In this document: one piece after another, positions 9,716 through 19,195 of the stretch
Position numbering within the stretch: position 1 is the first letter of the stretch
Layout: every line of letters starts with the position of its first letter
Source of the DNA: Microvirga subterranea
GTDB taxonomy: Bacteria; Pseudomonadota; Alphaproteobacteria; Rhizobiales; Beijerinckiaceae
Direction: 5' to 3'
Assembly: GCF_003350535.1 (NCBI RefSeq)
Contig: NZ_QQBB01000001.1
Coordinates: 124,001-188,000, forward strand
DNA: 64,000 nucleotides
The notes under the pieces: model-generated
Told to the model about the DNA's origin: nothing
The model's input: only the letters and a program-made list of their open reading frames with translations
Database searches by the model: none
Made by a program: the position numbers and the translations under genes

Positions 9716-10803
9716 TGTCGATCGCTCCTCCGTCTGAACGCCTGAACGCCATCCTGGCCCGCCACGAGATCATCACGGCGACCCTCAATGCCGGCCCGGA
9801 TCCGGAAACCTTCGTGTCCCTGTCCCGGGAGCTCGCCGAGCTCGACGACGTGGTGGCGGCGATCCGGTCCTACCAGTCCGCCGAGGAGAACCTGAAAGGG
9901 CTCGAGGCGCTGCTGGAGGATTCGAAGACCGACCCCGAGATGCGGGCCCTGGCCGAGGAGGAGCTTCCCCAGGCCCGCGAGGAGGTCGAGAAGGCCGCGC
10001 AGGCCATGCGCATTATCCTGCTGCCCAAGGACGAGGCGGACGAGAAGAGCGCGATCCTCGAGATCCGCGCCGGCACCGGCGGCGACGAGGCCGCCCTCTT
10101 CGCCGGCGACCTGCTGCGTATGTACACCCGCTACGCGGACCTGAAGGGCTGGAAGGTCGAGGTCGTGTCCGCGAGCGAGGGCACGGCCGGCGGCTACAAG
10201 GAGGTCGTGGCCGAGGTGAAGGGCCGGGGCGTCTTCGCGCGCCTGAAGTTCGAGAGCGGGGTCCACCGGGTGCAGCGCGTGCCGGATACGGAAACGCAAG
10301 GGCGCATCCACACCTCCGCCGCCACCGTGGCGGTGCTCCCGGAGGCCGAGGACGTCGACATCGACATCAACGACGCGGACCTGAAGATCGACACGATGCG
10401 GGCGCAGGGCGCGGGCGGCCAGCACGTGAACAAGACCGAATCGGCGATCCGCATCACCCACATCCCGACCGGCACGGTGGTCTTCGTCCAGGACGAGCGC
10501 TCCCAGCACAAGAACCGCGCCCGGGCGCTCGCCCTCCTGCGCGCCCGCCTCTACGACGCGGAGCGCACCGCCAAGGACGCCGCCCGTGCGGCCGACCGCA
10601 AGGCCCAGGTCGGCTCCGGCGACCGCTCCGAGCGCATCCGCACCTACAACTTCCCGCAGGGGCGGGTCACCGACCACCGGATCAACCTGACCCTCTACAA
10701 GCTCGAGGAGGTGATCAGCGGCAATGCTCTGGACGAACTGATCGACGCCCTCATCACGGAGCACCAAGCCGCCCAGCTCGCCGCCCAGGACGAGGCCGCA
10801 TGA
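9715..10803 (+). CDS. prfA: Peptide chain release factor 1 (RF1)
   Basis: A 362-residue class I release factor. It has the GGQ motif ([13 protein letters not shown]) that triggers peptide release and the stop-codon-reading region [14 protein letters not shown], where the P-x-T tripeptide reads PDT. Many proteobacteria have PAT, and PDT or PET is known in Rhizobiales. It recognises UAA and UAG. Its ATG overlaps the ptsP stop by one base. Its own stop overlaps the next start (ATGA), indicating translational coupling to the FosX-PrmC ORF, whose PrmC half would methylate this factor's GGQ glutamine. Confidence 0.96.
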   Translation: MSIAPPSERLNAILARHEIITATLNAGPDPETFVSLSRELAELDDVVAAIRSYQSAEENLKGLEALLEDSKTDPEMRALAEEELPQAREEVEKAAQAMRIILLPKDEADEKSAILEIRAGTGGDEAALFAGDLLRMYTRYADLKGWKVEVVSASEGTAGGYKEVVAEVKGRGVFARLKFESGVHRVQRVPDTETQGRIHTSAATVAVLPEAEDVDIDINDADLKIDTMRAQGAGGQHVNKTESAIRITHIPTGTVVFVQDERSQHKNRARALALLRARLYDAERTAKDAARAADRKAQVGSGDRSERIRTYNFPQGRVTDHRINLTLYKLEEVISGNALDELIDALITEHQAAQLAAQDEAA

Positions 10804-12068
10804 TCGAGGGGTTGAGCCACATCACCCTCATCACCTGCGACCTCGACCGCATGAGCGCCATCGTGACCCAGGTGCTCGATGGCCGGGAGGTTTATTCCTC
10901 GGGCGACGACACCTTCTCGGTCGCGCGGGAAAAATTCTTCCTGGTCGGGGGCCACTGGGTCGCCGTCATGGAGGGCGAGAGCCTGACGACCCGCACCTAC
11001 AACCATATCGCCTTCAAGATCCCGCCCGGAACGGTGGAGGAATACCGCCGGCGCGCCGAAGCGCTGGGGCTGGACATCCGCGAGTCCCGCCCACGGGTCG
11101 AGGGCGAGGGCGAATCCCTCTACTTCTACGACCACGACAACCACCTCTTCGAGCTTCATACCGGCACCCTGGAGGAGCGCCTGGAGCGCTACCGCCGCGG
11201 CAGGCTGCCTGAGCGGCCGATGACCACCCGCGAGCAGGCGCTGCGCGACCTTCGCCGGACCCTCACCGAGGCCGGGTTCGAGACGGCCGGGCTCGATGCC
11301 CGCCTGCTGCTGATTGCGGCCCTGGGGATTTCCCCGACCGATCTCATCACCCGCCCCGATGCCGCCTTGAGCCCGGCGGAAGCCGGGCGGCTGGCAGAGT
11401 TCGCCCGTCGCCGCCTCGCCCACGAGCCGGTGGCCCGGATCGTCGGGGAGAGGGAGTTCTGGGGCCTGCCGTTCCGGCTCTCTCCCGAGACCCTGGTGCC
11501 CAGGCCGGACACCGAGACGGTGATCGAGACCGCCCTTGCGCTGATCCCGGACCGGCAGGCGCCGCTCACGATGGCGGATTTCGGCACCGGATCGGGATGC
11601 ATCCTGACCGCCCTGCTCCACGAGCTGCCCAGCGCCCGGGGGCTCGGGATCGACCGCTCCCTGGACGCCCTGTGGACCGCCCGCCTCAACGCCTACATGA
11701 ACGGCGTCGGCGACCGCAGCCTCTTCGTGGCCTCGGACTGGGCGAGTGCCGTCCGGGGCCCCTTCGATCTCGTGGCCTCGAACCCGCCCTACATCGCCTC
11801 GCCGGAGATTCCGGGGCTCGACCGGGAGGTGCGCGAGCACGATCCCCTGCTCGCCCTCGACGGCGGCCCGGACGGGCTCGATGCCTACCGGATCCTGCTG
11901 TCCGAAGCCGGGCGGCTCCTGAAGCCCGGCGGGCTGATGGTGCTGGAAATCGGCTACGACCAGGCCGAGGCCCTGCGGCATCTGGCGCGGGACAGGGGCC
12001 TTGAAGTTTTGAGGGTTGCCCACGATCTTTCAGGAAACCCGCGATGCGTCGCGTTGGCCCGCCCTTAA
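10800..12068 (+). CDS. prmC: FosX-like fosfomycin hydrolase domain fused to PrmC (RF glutamine methyltransferase)
   Basis: One uninterrupted 422-codon frame encodes two complete proteins. Residues 1 to about 136 match FosX, a Mn-dependent vicinal-oxygen-chelate fosfomycin hydrolase. Metal ligands His7, His69 and Glu118 and the general base Glu44 fall at the positions I recall for Mesorhizobium FosX, and YNHIAFKI and [15 protein letters not shown] are near-diagnostic. Residues 141-422 (from an in-frame ATG at 11220) are full-length PrmC, with FGTGSGC and the catalytic NPPY at residues 328-331. The linker is only a few residues. No stop or strong ribosome-binding site separates the halves, though weak internal initiation at 11220 is possible. 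The ATGA overlap with prfA is the position prmC itself usually occupies. Confidence 0.85.
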   Translation: MIEGLSHITLITCDLDRMSAIVTQVLDGREVYSSGDDTFSVAREKFFLVGGHWVAVMEGESLTTRTYNHIAFKIPPGTVEEYRRRAEALGLDIRESRPRVEGEGESLYFYDHDNHLFELHTGTLEERLERYRRGRLPERPMTTREQALRDLRRTLTEAGFETAGLDARLLLIAALGISPTDLITRPDAALSPAEAGRLAEFARRRLAHEPVARIVGEREFWGLPFRLSPETLVPRPDTETVIETALALIPDRQAPLTMADFGTGSGCILTALLHELPSARGLGIDRSLDALWTARLNAYMNGVGDRSLFVASDWASAVRGPFDLVASNPPYIASPEIPGLDREVREHDPLLALDGGPDGLDAYRILLSEAGRLLKPGGLMVLEIGYDQAEALRHLARDRGLEVLRVAHDLSGNPRCVALARP

Positions 12069-12431
12069 ACGGACATGGTTTCAGGGCACAAGGATTCCTC
12101 TCCGAGAGTGAGAAAACCTGAAATACCGCTTGTTGGACCAGGCAGAACCCGCTAGATTCGGGTCAGAGATCGTCCTCGGTCTAAAGAAAGCGGTAGCTCC
12201 CTTAGCGAGGAGCATGCCGACAGACCAAACGATATCCATCGCGCAGGCAGGGGCTTTTTTGAACAGCCTGGCGCGATCACTTGAACCCGACACTGAAGGA
12301 TGGCCAAGGCTCGACGGGTCGTGGCCGAACGACAGACGGTTGCCACGCGAACGGTGGGCGGTAAGCCCGTTCGGTGAAAATTAGGCTTGCATCGCGTGGG
12401 CTCGAAGAACCAGCGAGGGTCGTAGACCAGA
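12069..12431 (+). other. Intergenic region upstream of the DUF4167 gene
   Basis: This 363-nt stretch separates prmC from the DUF4167 gene. I found no convincing ORF; short open frames on both strands lack family resemblance and good ribosome-binding sites. It is more A+T-rich than its flanks and should hold the DUF4167 promoter and a long 5' leader. I recognise no riboswitch or clear terminator. Confidence 0.5.
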
Positions 12432-13442
12432 ATGAGACCAGGACAGAACAGGCGTATGCGCGGTCGCAGCCGCAACAACAACAAGGGCCCCAACCCTTTG
12501 ACGCGCAGCTATGAGTCGAACGGCCCGGACGTGAAGATCCGCGGTACGGCTCAACATATTGCCGAGAAGTACAGCCAGCTCGCCCGCGATGCGCAGGCCA
12601 GCGGCGACCCGGTTGCGGCCGAGAACTACTTCCAGCACGCCGAACATTACTACCGCATCATTGCGGCCGCCCAGGAGCAGCTGCGCGAGCAGTACGGCTA
12701 CCAGCAGCGTCCCTTCGACGAGGAAGGCGACGAGGACGGCTTCGGCCAGGGTGACCGGTCCGGCTATGCCGGCGGTGAAGACGGCGATCTCGGCTCCCAG
12801 CCGCAGCCCTTCGAGGCGCGGCAGGACGGCGAGCGCCTCGCCCGCTTCGACCGGGGCGACCGGCAGGATCGCCAAGATCGCCAAGACCGTGGCGAGCGGC
12901 AGGACCGCGGCGATCGCCAGGATCGTGGGGACCGCCAGGACCGAGGCAACCGTCGCGACCGCTTCGGGCGCGACCGTGACCGCGGCCCGCGTCAGGATTA
13001 CGGGCGCGACGAGCAGCCCCGTCAGGATTTCGACCGTCCCGACCGTGAGGACCGCCAGGACCGTGGCGAACGCCAGGAGCGTGGTGAGCGCCAGGAGCGC
13101 GGCGAGCGTTTCGACCGCGGCGACCGTCCCGAGCGGAACGACCGCCAGGATCGCGGCGGCCGCGGCGAGTTCCGCCGCGAGCGTCGCCGTGACGAGGCCG
13201 AGGCTTCCGATGCCGCGGCCCTGCCGGCCTTCCTGACCAATCCGGTCCGGGCCACGCCCGCCCCGGTCGTGGCCGAGGAGCCGGCTCCCGCGCCGGTTCC
13301 GCAGGAAGCCGCCAACGACGAGGCCGAGGCTCCGCGCCCCCGCCGCCGTCGCCGCACCCGGCAGGAGATCGAGGCCGCCAACGCCGCCCAGATGGAGGCG
13401 AGCTTCGAGCCGGCCGAGGTCAAGACCGACGCGGCCGAGTAA
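12432..13442 (+). CDS. DUF4167 domain protein with Asp/Arg-rich repeat tail
   Basis: A 336-residue protein. Residues 1-85 are the conserved DUF4167 region (RGRSRNNNKGPNPLTRSYESN, then AEKYxQLARDAQASGDPVAAENYxQHAEHYYRII). The middle (about residues 139-260) is low-complexity, built of tandem DRQDRG, GERQERG and similar units. The C-terminus ends in an Arg-rich patch followed by an acidic tail. The composition suggests a disordered RNA-binding protein, which is inference. The conserved Rhizobiales position after prmC supports the call. A strong terminator follows at 13466. Confidence 0.88.
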   Translation: MRPGQNRRMRGRSRNNNKGPNPLTRSYESNGPDVKIRGTAQHIAEKYSQLARDAQASGDPVAAENYFQHAEHYYRIIAAAQEQLREQYGYQQRPFDEEGDEDGFGQGDRSGYAGGEDGDLGSQPQPFEARQDGERLARFDRGDRQDRQDRQDRGERQDRGDRQDRGDRQDRGNRRDRFGRDRDRGPRQDYGRDEQPRQDFDRPDREDRQDRGERQERGERQERGERFDRGDRPERNDRQDRGGRGEFRRERRRDEAEASDAAALPAFLTNPVRATPAPVVAEEPAPAPVPQEAANDEAEAPRPRRRRRTRQEIEAANAAQMEASFEPAEVKTDAAE

Positions 13443-13465
13443 GGCAGAGCGATACCGGAGTCAGA

Positions 13466-13491
13466 AGGGAGGGCCTCGCCCTCCCTTTTTG
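13466..13491 (+). terminator. Intrinsic terminator after the DUF4167 gene
   Basis: A 10-bp stem (AAGGGAGGGC, 13466-13475, with GCCCTCCCTT) around a CTC loop ends in a run of five T. It lies 24 nt after the stop codon. The leading A residues let it work weakly for the convergent MOSC gene as well. Confidence 0.9.
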
Positions 13492-13503
13492 CGTTACTAG
13501 TAG

Positions 13504-14289
13504 CTAGTCCAGCGCCAAGGCCGCCTGTTCGGGTTCCAGGCTGTCGTCCAGAGCGAGGGAGCCGCCGGACAGGACTTCCGCGTAGATGCCGCAGTCGAAA
13601 TGCCCGTAGGCCTCCATTAGGCTCTTTGGGATCTGCAGGTCGCGGATGCCGGTCGCCGGGTCCACGTTGGTGGCGGCGCAGCGCTCGATGCGCTTCGTCA
13701 CCTTGAGCCGCACGCCCGAGGGCGCGGTCAGGACCTTCCCGACGAGGTCGAACTCCGCCCAAGGAGCGAGCCCTTCTAAATGGACGTTGCCGCGAAACCG
13801 CAGGGGATCGACCGGCGCGCCGACCACGTTCTCCAGCGCCCGCACGCTGGCGACGTTGATCAGGGACACGTAGCCCCGCCGGGAATCGGTGAAGCGGAAG
13901 CCCTCCGGCGCGGAGAGCACCTTCGGCGGCCCGCGCAACTCCTTCGGCATGAAGCGGCGCAAGAACGCCTCGGTGGCGAGCCGTCCCTCCGGGGTCGAGA
14001 GGTCGCCCCGCGCCACTTCGCGCCCGCCCTCCTCGATGAACAGGGTGGTGATCGAATCCACGTAGCGGGTCTTGAGCCGCGCCAAGCTCTCGTTCCGCAT
14101 CAGCATCAGGAACTTGATCTTGGGCTGGTGCTGCGGGTCGGCCGGATCGAAGCCCGCCGGGCCGTTCTCGACTGCGAAGAGCCGGTCGCCCGGGAAGTAG
14201 CCGCCGCGGGTCAGGGCGGCGGTCTCGAGGAACTCGGGCGAGAGGCCCTTGACGGGATAGCGCTGGAGGGAGGCGATGCGGATGCTCAT
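13504..14289 (-). CDS. MOSC domain protein
   Basis: A 261-residue protein with an N-terminal MOSC beta-barrel domain (MSIRIASLQRYPVKGLSPE, GDRLFAVENGPAGFDP) and a C-terminal MOSC domain. The latter has a conserved Cys in KRIERCAATNVDPATG, the residue expected to bind sulfur or molybdenum cofactor in mARC and YiiM relatives. It probably takes part in reduction of N-hydroxylated substrates or in cofactor sulfuration; the substrate is unknown. The ATG at 14289 gives the family start; the frame stays open upstream without homology. Confidence 0.85.
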   Translation of the reverse strand: MSIRIASLQRYPVKGLSPEFLETAALTRGGYFPGDRLFAVENGPAGFDPADPQHQPKIKFLMLMRNESLARLKTRYVDSITTLFIEEGGREVARGDLSTPEGRLATEAFLRRFMPKELRGPPKVLSAPEGFRFTDSRRGYVSLINVASVRALENVVGAPVDPLRFRGNVHLEGLAPWAEFDLVGKVLTAPSGVRLKVTKRIERCAATNVDPATGIRDLQIPKSLMEAYGHFDCGIYAEVLSGGSLALDDSLEPEQAALALD

Positions 14290-14342
14290 GCCCCATCGAT
14301 AGAAGCCGGTTGGGCTGCCGGCAAGGGCCAAGCTCTCAAGAG

Positions 14343-14372
14343 AAAAGCCCCGCCGGCGTCGGCGGGGCTTTT
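14343..14372 (-). terminator. Bidirectional-looking intrinsic terminator
   Basis: A perfect 12-bp inverted repeat (AAAAGCCCCGCC, 14343-14354, with GGCGGGGCTTTT, 14361-14372) flanks a six-base loop. It lies 20 nt beyond the stop of the leftward small gene at 14393 and upstream of the MOSC start. T-runs on both strands make it usable in either direction. Confidence 0.88.
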
Positions 14373-14392
14373 GAAGGGTATCGCCGTCCGGA

Positions 14393-14656
14393 TCAGGAGG
14401 CGTCGCCGGAGCGGGCCACCTTGGTGCGCTTGAGCTCGGGCGTGAAATAGCCTTCACGGGCCGGGATGTGATCCTCGTTCGAGCTGTGGTCGCGCATGCC
14501 CTCGTTCGCGGTCCGATGCGGCGGGATGTGCGCGCCGGTCTCGGCCTCCTGCTTCATGCGCAGGGCCTTCTCGGCGTTCGCCTTCAGCTCCTCGCGCGCC
14601 TTGTCGGCACGGCGCTTCCTGGGGTTGAGGCGGGAGAAGATATCGGAAAGTGCCAT
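14393..14656 (-). CDS. Small hydrophilic protein of unknown function (87 aa)
   Basis: I do not recognise a named family. The 87-residue product has a basic, helical N-terminus (MALSDIFSRLNPRKRRADKAREELKANAEKAL) and a disordered charged remainder, with no membrane segment or cysteine. It is the second gene of a leftward pair with the 151-residue gene 6 nt upstream and has its own terminator at 14343. The clpB neighbour and the composition suggest a stress-related role, which is speculation. Confidence 0.65.
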   Translation of the reverse strand: MALSDIFSRLNPRKRRADKAREELKANAEKALRMKQEAETGAHIPPHRTANEGMRDHSSNEDHIPAREGYFTPELKRTKVARSGDAS

Positions 14657-14662
14657 TTCTTT

Positions 14663-15118
14663 TTACTCCTTTGCGCGCGAGAGCACGTCGTCGTCTTCGT
14701 CGGGGCTCCGGTGAGTCGGGGGAGCATCGACATGGGCGGGGTCCACGGGGATGTCCCGGGAGGTGGCGATGGTGCCGGTCGAATCGCCGATGTCGCGGCT
14801 CGCTTCGGCCTGCTGGTGGGTCTGGTCCATGGGGTTACGCACCCGGGCGTTCTCGGTGGTGTCGCCGAAGGTGTCGCCCTCCAGCCGGGTGCCGAAGGTT
14901 CGCGGCCGTGCGGAGGTGTCGTCCGCATCGGCGAGCGTTCCCGTGGGCCGCCGGTAATAGGATTCGGGCGTCTCGGACGGGCGGCCCTCGCCGAAGGTTT
15001 CGGGCGTCACGGCGGGCTCGCGCTCGACCGGGCTCTCCGGCACGGCCATGCCGAGCTCGGAATTCCGGGCGAGGTCGGCCCTGGCCTTCTCGTCCTCTGA
15101 GCGCGGATCGCGTGGCAT
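14663..15118 (-). CDS. Disordered acidic protein of unknown function (151 aa)
   Basis: A low-complexity protein rich in Glu, Asp, Pro, Thr and Arg, with segments such as PETFGEGRPSETPESYYRRP and no membrane segment or enzyme motif. The ATG at 15118 is fixed by a perfect AAGGAGG (15123-15129) at good spacing. An upstream in-frame ATG at 15139 would put that site inside the gene. It is divergent from clpB and forms a two-gene operon with the next small gene. No function can be assigned. Confidence 0.7.
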   Translation of the reverse strand: MPRDPRSEDEKARADLARNSELGMAVPESPVEREPAVTPETFGEGRPSETPESYYRRPTGTLADADDTSARPRTFGTRLEGDTFGDTTENARVRNPMDQTHQQAEASRDIGDSTGTIATSRDIPVDPAHVDAPPTHRSPDEDDDVLSRAKE

Positions 15119-15295
15119 GGGAACCTCCTTGAAACTCACCGGGTCAATGCCAGCACGGCGGGCAGGTTCCCCCTCTTGTTGTGGCAGATTGGTGACACCA
15201 CCTAAGCCTCAGCGGATGCTTCCGAGCGGAGGTCCGACATCACAGGGCTCGCGCGTGCCTCTTGGAGGGCGGGCGGACCCGAGGAGGGATGACAG

Positions 15296-17917
15296 ATGAA
15301 TTTCGAGAAATACACCGAGCGCGCGCGCGGCTTCGTGCAGGCGGCCCAGAACCTCGCCATGCGCGAAGGCCACCCGCAGCTTGCCCCCGGGCATGTGCTG
15401 AAAGTTCTGCTGGACGATCCGGAAGGCCTCTGCGCCGGTCTCATCGACCGCGCCGGCGGCCGCTCGCGCGAGGCGCATGCGGCGGTCGAGCAGTGGCTCG
15501 CCAAGCAGCCCAAGGTATCGGGAGCGGCCTCGCAGCCGCAGGCGACCCGCGAGCTGATGCGCTTCTTCGACACTGCCGAAAAGATGGCCGAGAAGGCCGG
15601 CGATTCCTACGTCACCGTCGAGCGGATGCTGCTCGCGCTCGCGGTCGAGAAGGACACCGAAGCGGGCAAGATTCTGGCCCAGGCCGGTGTGACGGCCCAA
15701 GGTCTGAATGCCGCCGTCAACGCCCTGCGCAAGGGCCGCACCGCCGACAACGCGACGGCGGAGAACGCCTACGACGCGCTCAAGAAATACGCCCGCGACC
15801 TGACTGAGGCGGCGCGCGACGGCAAGCTCGACCCGGTCATCGGCCGCGACGAGGAGATCCGCCGCACGATCCAGGTGCTGTCGCGGCGCACCAAGAACAA
15901 CCCCGTGCTGATCGGCGAGCCCGGCGTCGGCAAGACCGCCATCGTCGAAGGCCTCGCGCTGCGCATCGTCAACGGCGACGTGCCGGAAAGCCTGAAGGAC
16001 AAGCAGCTGCTCGCCCTCGACATGGGCGCGCTGATCGCCGGCGCGAAGTATCGCGGCGAGTTCGAGGAGCGCCTGAAGGCGGTGCTCAACGAGGTCACGG
16101 CGGCCGAGGGCGGCATCATCCTGTTCATCGACGAGATGCACACCCTGGTCGGCGCCGGCAAGGCGGACGGCGCGATGGACGCGTCGAACCTCCTCAAGCC
16201 CGCGCTTGCCCGCGGCGAGCTGCACTGCGTCGGCGCGACCACGCTCGACGAGTACCGCAAGCACGTGGAGAAGGACGCGGCGCTCGCCCGCAGATTCCAG
16301 CCGGTCTTCGTGAGCGAGCCCACGGTGGAGGACACCGTGTCGATCCTGCGCGGCCTGAAGGAGAAGTACGAGCAGCATCACGGCGTGCGCATCACCGACA
16401 GCGCGCTCGTCGCCGCCGCGACCCTGTCGAACCGCTACATCACCGACCGGTTCCTGCCCGACAAGGCGATCGACCTCGTCGACGAGGCCTCGTCGCGCCT
16501 GCGCATGCAGGTCGACTCGAAGCCGGAAGAGCTCGACAACATCGACCGCGAGATCGTGCGCCTGAAGATCGAGCAGGAGGCCCTCAAGAAGGAGACCGAC
16601 TCCGCCTCGAAGGACCGCCTCGCCCGGCTCGAGAAGGAGCTCGCCGACCTCGAGGAGCAGTCCGCCGCCATCACGGCGCGCTGGAAGGCCGAGAAGGACA
16701 AGCTCGGCACCGCCGCGGAGCTGAAGAAGAAGCTCGACGAGGCGCGCACGCAACTGGCGAACGCGCAGCGCGCGGGCGACTGGGCCAAGGCGGGCGAGCT
16801 CTCCTACGGCATCATTCCGGGCCTGGAGAAGCAGCTCTCCGAAGTGGAGGCGCGCGAGGACGGCGCCGGCGGCATGATGGAGGAGGCGGTGACGCCCGAC
16901 CACGTGGCGCAGGTCGTGTCGCGCTGGACCGGCGTGCCCGTCGACAAGATGCTGGAAGGCGAGCGCGAGAAGCTGCTCCACATGGAGGAGGAACTCGCCA
17001 AGCGCGTCGTCGGCCAGAGCGAAGCGGTGGAAGCGGTCTCGACCGCCGTGCGCCGCGCGCGTGCGGGCCTTCAGGACCCGAACCGGCCCATGGGCTCGTT
17101 CATGTTCCTCGGCCCGACAGGCGTCGGCAAGACGGAGCTGACGAAGGCGCTCGCGGGCTTCCTGTTCGACGACGAGACGGCGCTGATCCGCCTCGACATG
17201 TCGGAATACATGGAGAAGCACTCGGTCGCCCGGCTCATCGGCGCGCCTCCCGGCTATGTGGGCTACGAGGAGGGCGGCGCGCTGACCGAAGCCGTCCGCC
17301 GCCGGCCCTACCAGGTGGTTTTGTTCGACGAGATCGAGAAGGCGCATCCGGACGTGTTCAATGTCCTCTTGCAGGTGCTCGACGACGGACGCCTCACGGA
17401 TGGCCAAGGCCGCACCGTGGACTTCCGCAACACGCTCATCATCATGACGTCGAATCTCGGGGCCGAATTCCTGGTCAACCAGGGCGAGGGCCACGACACC
17501 GACGAGGTGCGCGACGAGGTGATGGCGGTGGTGCGCTCGCACTTCCGGCCCGAGTTCCTCAACCGCGTGGACGAGATCATCCTGTTCCACCGGCTGCAGC
17601 GGAGCGAGATGGGCGCCATCGTCGATATCCAGATGAAGCGCCTGCAGAAGCTGCTGGACGAGCGCAAGATCACGCTGCAACTCGACTCGGAGGCGCGCGA
17701 CTGGCTTAGCCAGAAGGGCTACGACCCGGCCTACGGGGCGCGTCCCTTGAAGCGCGTGATCCAGAAGAACGTGCAGGACCCGCTCGCCGAGATGATCCTC
17801 GCCGGCGAGGTCAAGGACGGCGAGACCGTGCCGGTCCATGCCGGCCCCATGGGCCTGATGATCGGCGACGTCGCAGTCGGCAGCGAGCGCCCGCCGCAGG
17901 GCGTGCGGTTGAACTGA
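15296..17917 (+). CDS. clpB: Chaperone ClpB (AAA+ disaggregase)
   Basis: An 873-residue protein with the full ClpB order: N-terminal double-repeat domain (1-150), NBD1 with Walker A GEPGVGKT (about 207) and Walker [10 protein letters not shown], the coiled-coil middle domain (about 410-530), and NBD2 with Walker A GPTGVGKT (about 606). The signature [23 protein letters not shown] is present. The middle domain separates it from ClpA and ClpC. With DnaK it rescues aggregated proteins. A GAGGAGGGATG site precedes the ATG. I could not assign a clear sigma-32 promoter. Confidence 0.97.
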   Translation: MNFEKYTERARGFVQAAQNLAMREGHPQLAPGHVLKVLLDDPEGLCAGLIDRAGGRSREAHAAVEQWLAKQPKVSGAASQPQATRELMRFFDTAEKMAEKAGDSYVTVERMLLALAVEKDTEAGKILAQAGVTAQGLNAAVNALRKGRTADNATAENAYDALKKYARDLTEAARDGKLDPVIGRDEEIRRTIQVLSRRTKNNPVLIGEPGVGKTAIVEGLALRIVNGDVPESLKDKQLLALDMGALIAGAKYRGEFEERLKAVLNEVTAAEGGIILFIDEMHTLVGAGKADGAMDASNLLKPALARGELHCVGATTLDEYRKHVEKDAALARRFQPVFVSEPTVEDTVSILRGLKEKYEQHHGVRITDSALVAAATLSNRYITDRFLPDKAIDLVDEASSRLRMQVDSKPEELDNIDREIVRLKIEQEALKKETDSASKDRLARLEKELADLEEQSAAITARWKAEKDKLGTAAELKKKLDEARTQLANAQRAGDWAKAGELSYGIIPGLEKQLSEVEAREDGAGGMMEEAVTPDHVAQVVSRWTGVPVDKMLEGEREKLLHMEEELAKRVVGQSEAVEAVSTAVRRARAGLQDPNRPMGSFMFLGPTGVGKTELTKALAGFLFDDETALIRLDMSEYMEKHSVARLIGAPPGYVGYEEGGALTEAVRRRPYQVVLFDEIEKAHPDVFNVLLQVLDDGRLTDGQGRTVDFRNTLIIMTSNLGAEFLVNQGEGHDTDEVRDEVMAVVRSHFRPEFLNRVDEIILFHRLQRSEMGAIVDIQMKRLQKLLDERKITLQLDSEARDWLSQKGYDPAYGARPLKRVIQKNVQDPLAEMILAGEVKDGETVPVHAGPMGLMIGDVAVGSERPPQGVRLN

Positions 17918-17947
17918 GGCTGGCTCAGGTCAGTAAGATGAAACGAG

Positions 17948-17972
17948 CCCCGCGGGAGACCGCGGGGTTTTT
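17948..17972 (+). terminator. Intrinsic terminator after clpB
   Basis: An 8-bp stem (CCCCGCGG, 17948-17955, with CCGCGGGG, 17960-17967) with a GAGA loop and five T. The T-run touches the stop codon of the convergent A+T-rich gene at 17971, which marks the edge of the accessory segment. Confidence 0.92.
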
Positions 17973-18684
17973 ATATGGCCAACTCTGTCTTTTGCTTTTC
18001 TAACAACGCGGTAATTGTATCTGCCGCCAAGTAGCTAAGCTGCTTCAAATTTGGCTGCTCATCCCAAGCATCACTAACTACATCATTAGGGTCAACATGA
18101 TTAGCGATAGACGCTCGTAATACGACCAAATCGCGAATGAGACGGACTATAAGCAACGCACAACGAGCTATAAATAAGCCTCGAATTGATAGTTTTACAT
18201 CCAACTCTTTGACACTTGGAAGCTCAAGCACAAAGCTTTCAAACTTGTCGAGAGAATGAACTATGCCAGATACAGTGCTATGGTTTAGGTCCCGCACCTC
18301 CGTATGATGCGCAAAAATATTACGTATACGCCTAACTAAATTAAGGTTTGAATATGTTTCTGGTGAAATCCAATAAAGCATGGCTGCGAACGTAATACGG
18401 CTATGAGCCGTCGAGAGCATAGCCGATCCTTCAAATACACTTGCCAACCCACCCTTGATATTAGGGTTAAGAAATTTCTGCAGATAGAAAATCAAAGTGT
18501 CGTCCATAAGCGCGAATAGCAATATTGCAGCAGAACGATCGGTCTCAGTTTGAATTTCCTCCAGCACACGAGCAATTTTCCCGTGCTGAATTTCCATGGC
18601 TCGAACTTCTTCCCGCACTCGATTTAGCTGCACTCCGTAAATTGCTTTAGCTACTTTTGTTGTGAGTTCTTCGCGCTCTTGCAT
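17971..18684 (-). CDS. MltR-like protein (A+T-rich, probably acquired)
   Basis: The 237-residue protein resembles the MltR (mannitol repressor-like) family: an all-helical region with RSAAILLFALMDDTLIFYLQKFL, then VFEGSAMLSTAHSRITFA, then LVRRIRNIFAHHTE. Despite the name, most members have no proven role. No signal peptide or membrane segment is evident. Its DNA is strikingly A+T-rich with codons such as ATA and TTA, unlike the clpB-side neighbours, which indicates recent horizontal gain. It ends against the clpB terminator. A defence or toxin-related role is possible but unsupported. Confidence 0.6.
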   Translation of the reverse strand: MQEREELTTKVAKAIYGVQLNRVREEVRAMEIQHGKIARVLEEIQTETDRSAAILLFALMDDTLIFYLQKFLNPNIKGGLASVFEGSAMLSTAHSRITFAAMLYWISPETYSNLNLVRRIRNIFAHHTEVRDLNHSTVSGIVHSLDKFESFVLELPSVKELDVKLSIRGLFIARCALLIVRLIRDLVVLRASIANHVDPNDVVSDAWDEQPNLKQLSYLAADTITALLEKQKTELAI

Positions 18685-18789
18685 AGTGCAACTCTAGCCC
18701 ACTCAGCATATTTCACGAGTCATACACTTACTGGTTCATGAACCACAACTAATACGGCGGTCTGCTCACCGAAATAACAGAAGATTGCA

Positions 18790-19092
18790 TCATTCCCGCC
18801 CCACCAGCTCCCGCGGCGGGTTCGTCCACTCGAGCGGCTTCGGCTCGCTCCCGTGGCGGAGGACGTGCCATTGGCCGCTGGCGTCCTGCACCACGCCGTA
18901 GAAGAGAAGGCTCTTCACCTCCGGGCGCGGACGCCGCATCGCAAGCGCGATGTCGCGCAGGCCCCGCATCACCAACCACGTCACGCCGAGCAGCATCACC
19001 GGAACGGCGATCAGCCACAGCACTTGCACCAACTCCGACGCGGTGTGGAACTTATTCAGCAGGTCGGCCCACACGGAATAGGGCTGGTCCAT
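18790..19092 (-). CDS. Small single-span membrane protein
   Basis: A 100-residue protein with one clear membrane segment (LVQVLWLIAVPVMLLGVTWLVM, about residues 22-43) followed by a cytoplasmic part with DASGQWHVLRHG. GGAGAGGAGGG upstream fixes the ATG at 19092. I do not recognise the family. It is divergent from the XRE regulator with about 100 nt of A+T-rich DNA between, so the regulator may control it. Confidence 0.65.
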   Translation of the reverse strand: MDQPYSVWADLLNKFHTASELVQVLWLIAVPVMLLGVTWLVMRGLRDIALAMRRPRPEVKSLLFYGVVQDASGQWHVLRHGSEPKPLEWTNPPRELVGRE

Positions 19093-19195
19093 GGCGAAAC
19101 CCTCCTCTCCGGTTCGAGCCGCCGGTGAGCACAATAACAAAATACATATTATAGTTGATAAACTTCGTCCGACGAACAGCCCACTTCCCTTGTGC

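Noticed and set aside
12846-13197. CRISPR-like spaced direct repeats
   Set aside because: The repeats are in-frame codon repeats inside the DUF4167 gene, without constant-length unique spacers.
15209-17839. An 876-codon open frame antisense to clpB, and similar long antisense frames over ptsP (7352-9700), prmC/prfA and the PLP enzyme
   Set aside because: These are composition shadows of high-GC third-position codons. The translations are low-complexity His/Arg/Asp/Val-rich without family motifs, whereas the sense frames are clear.
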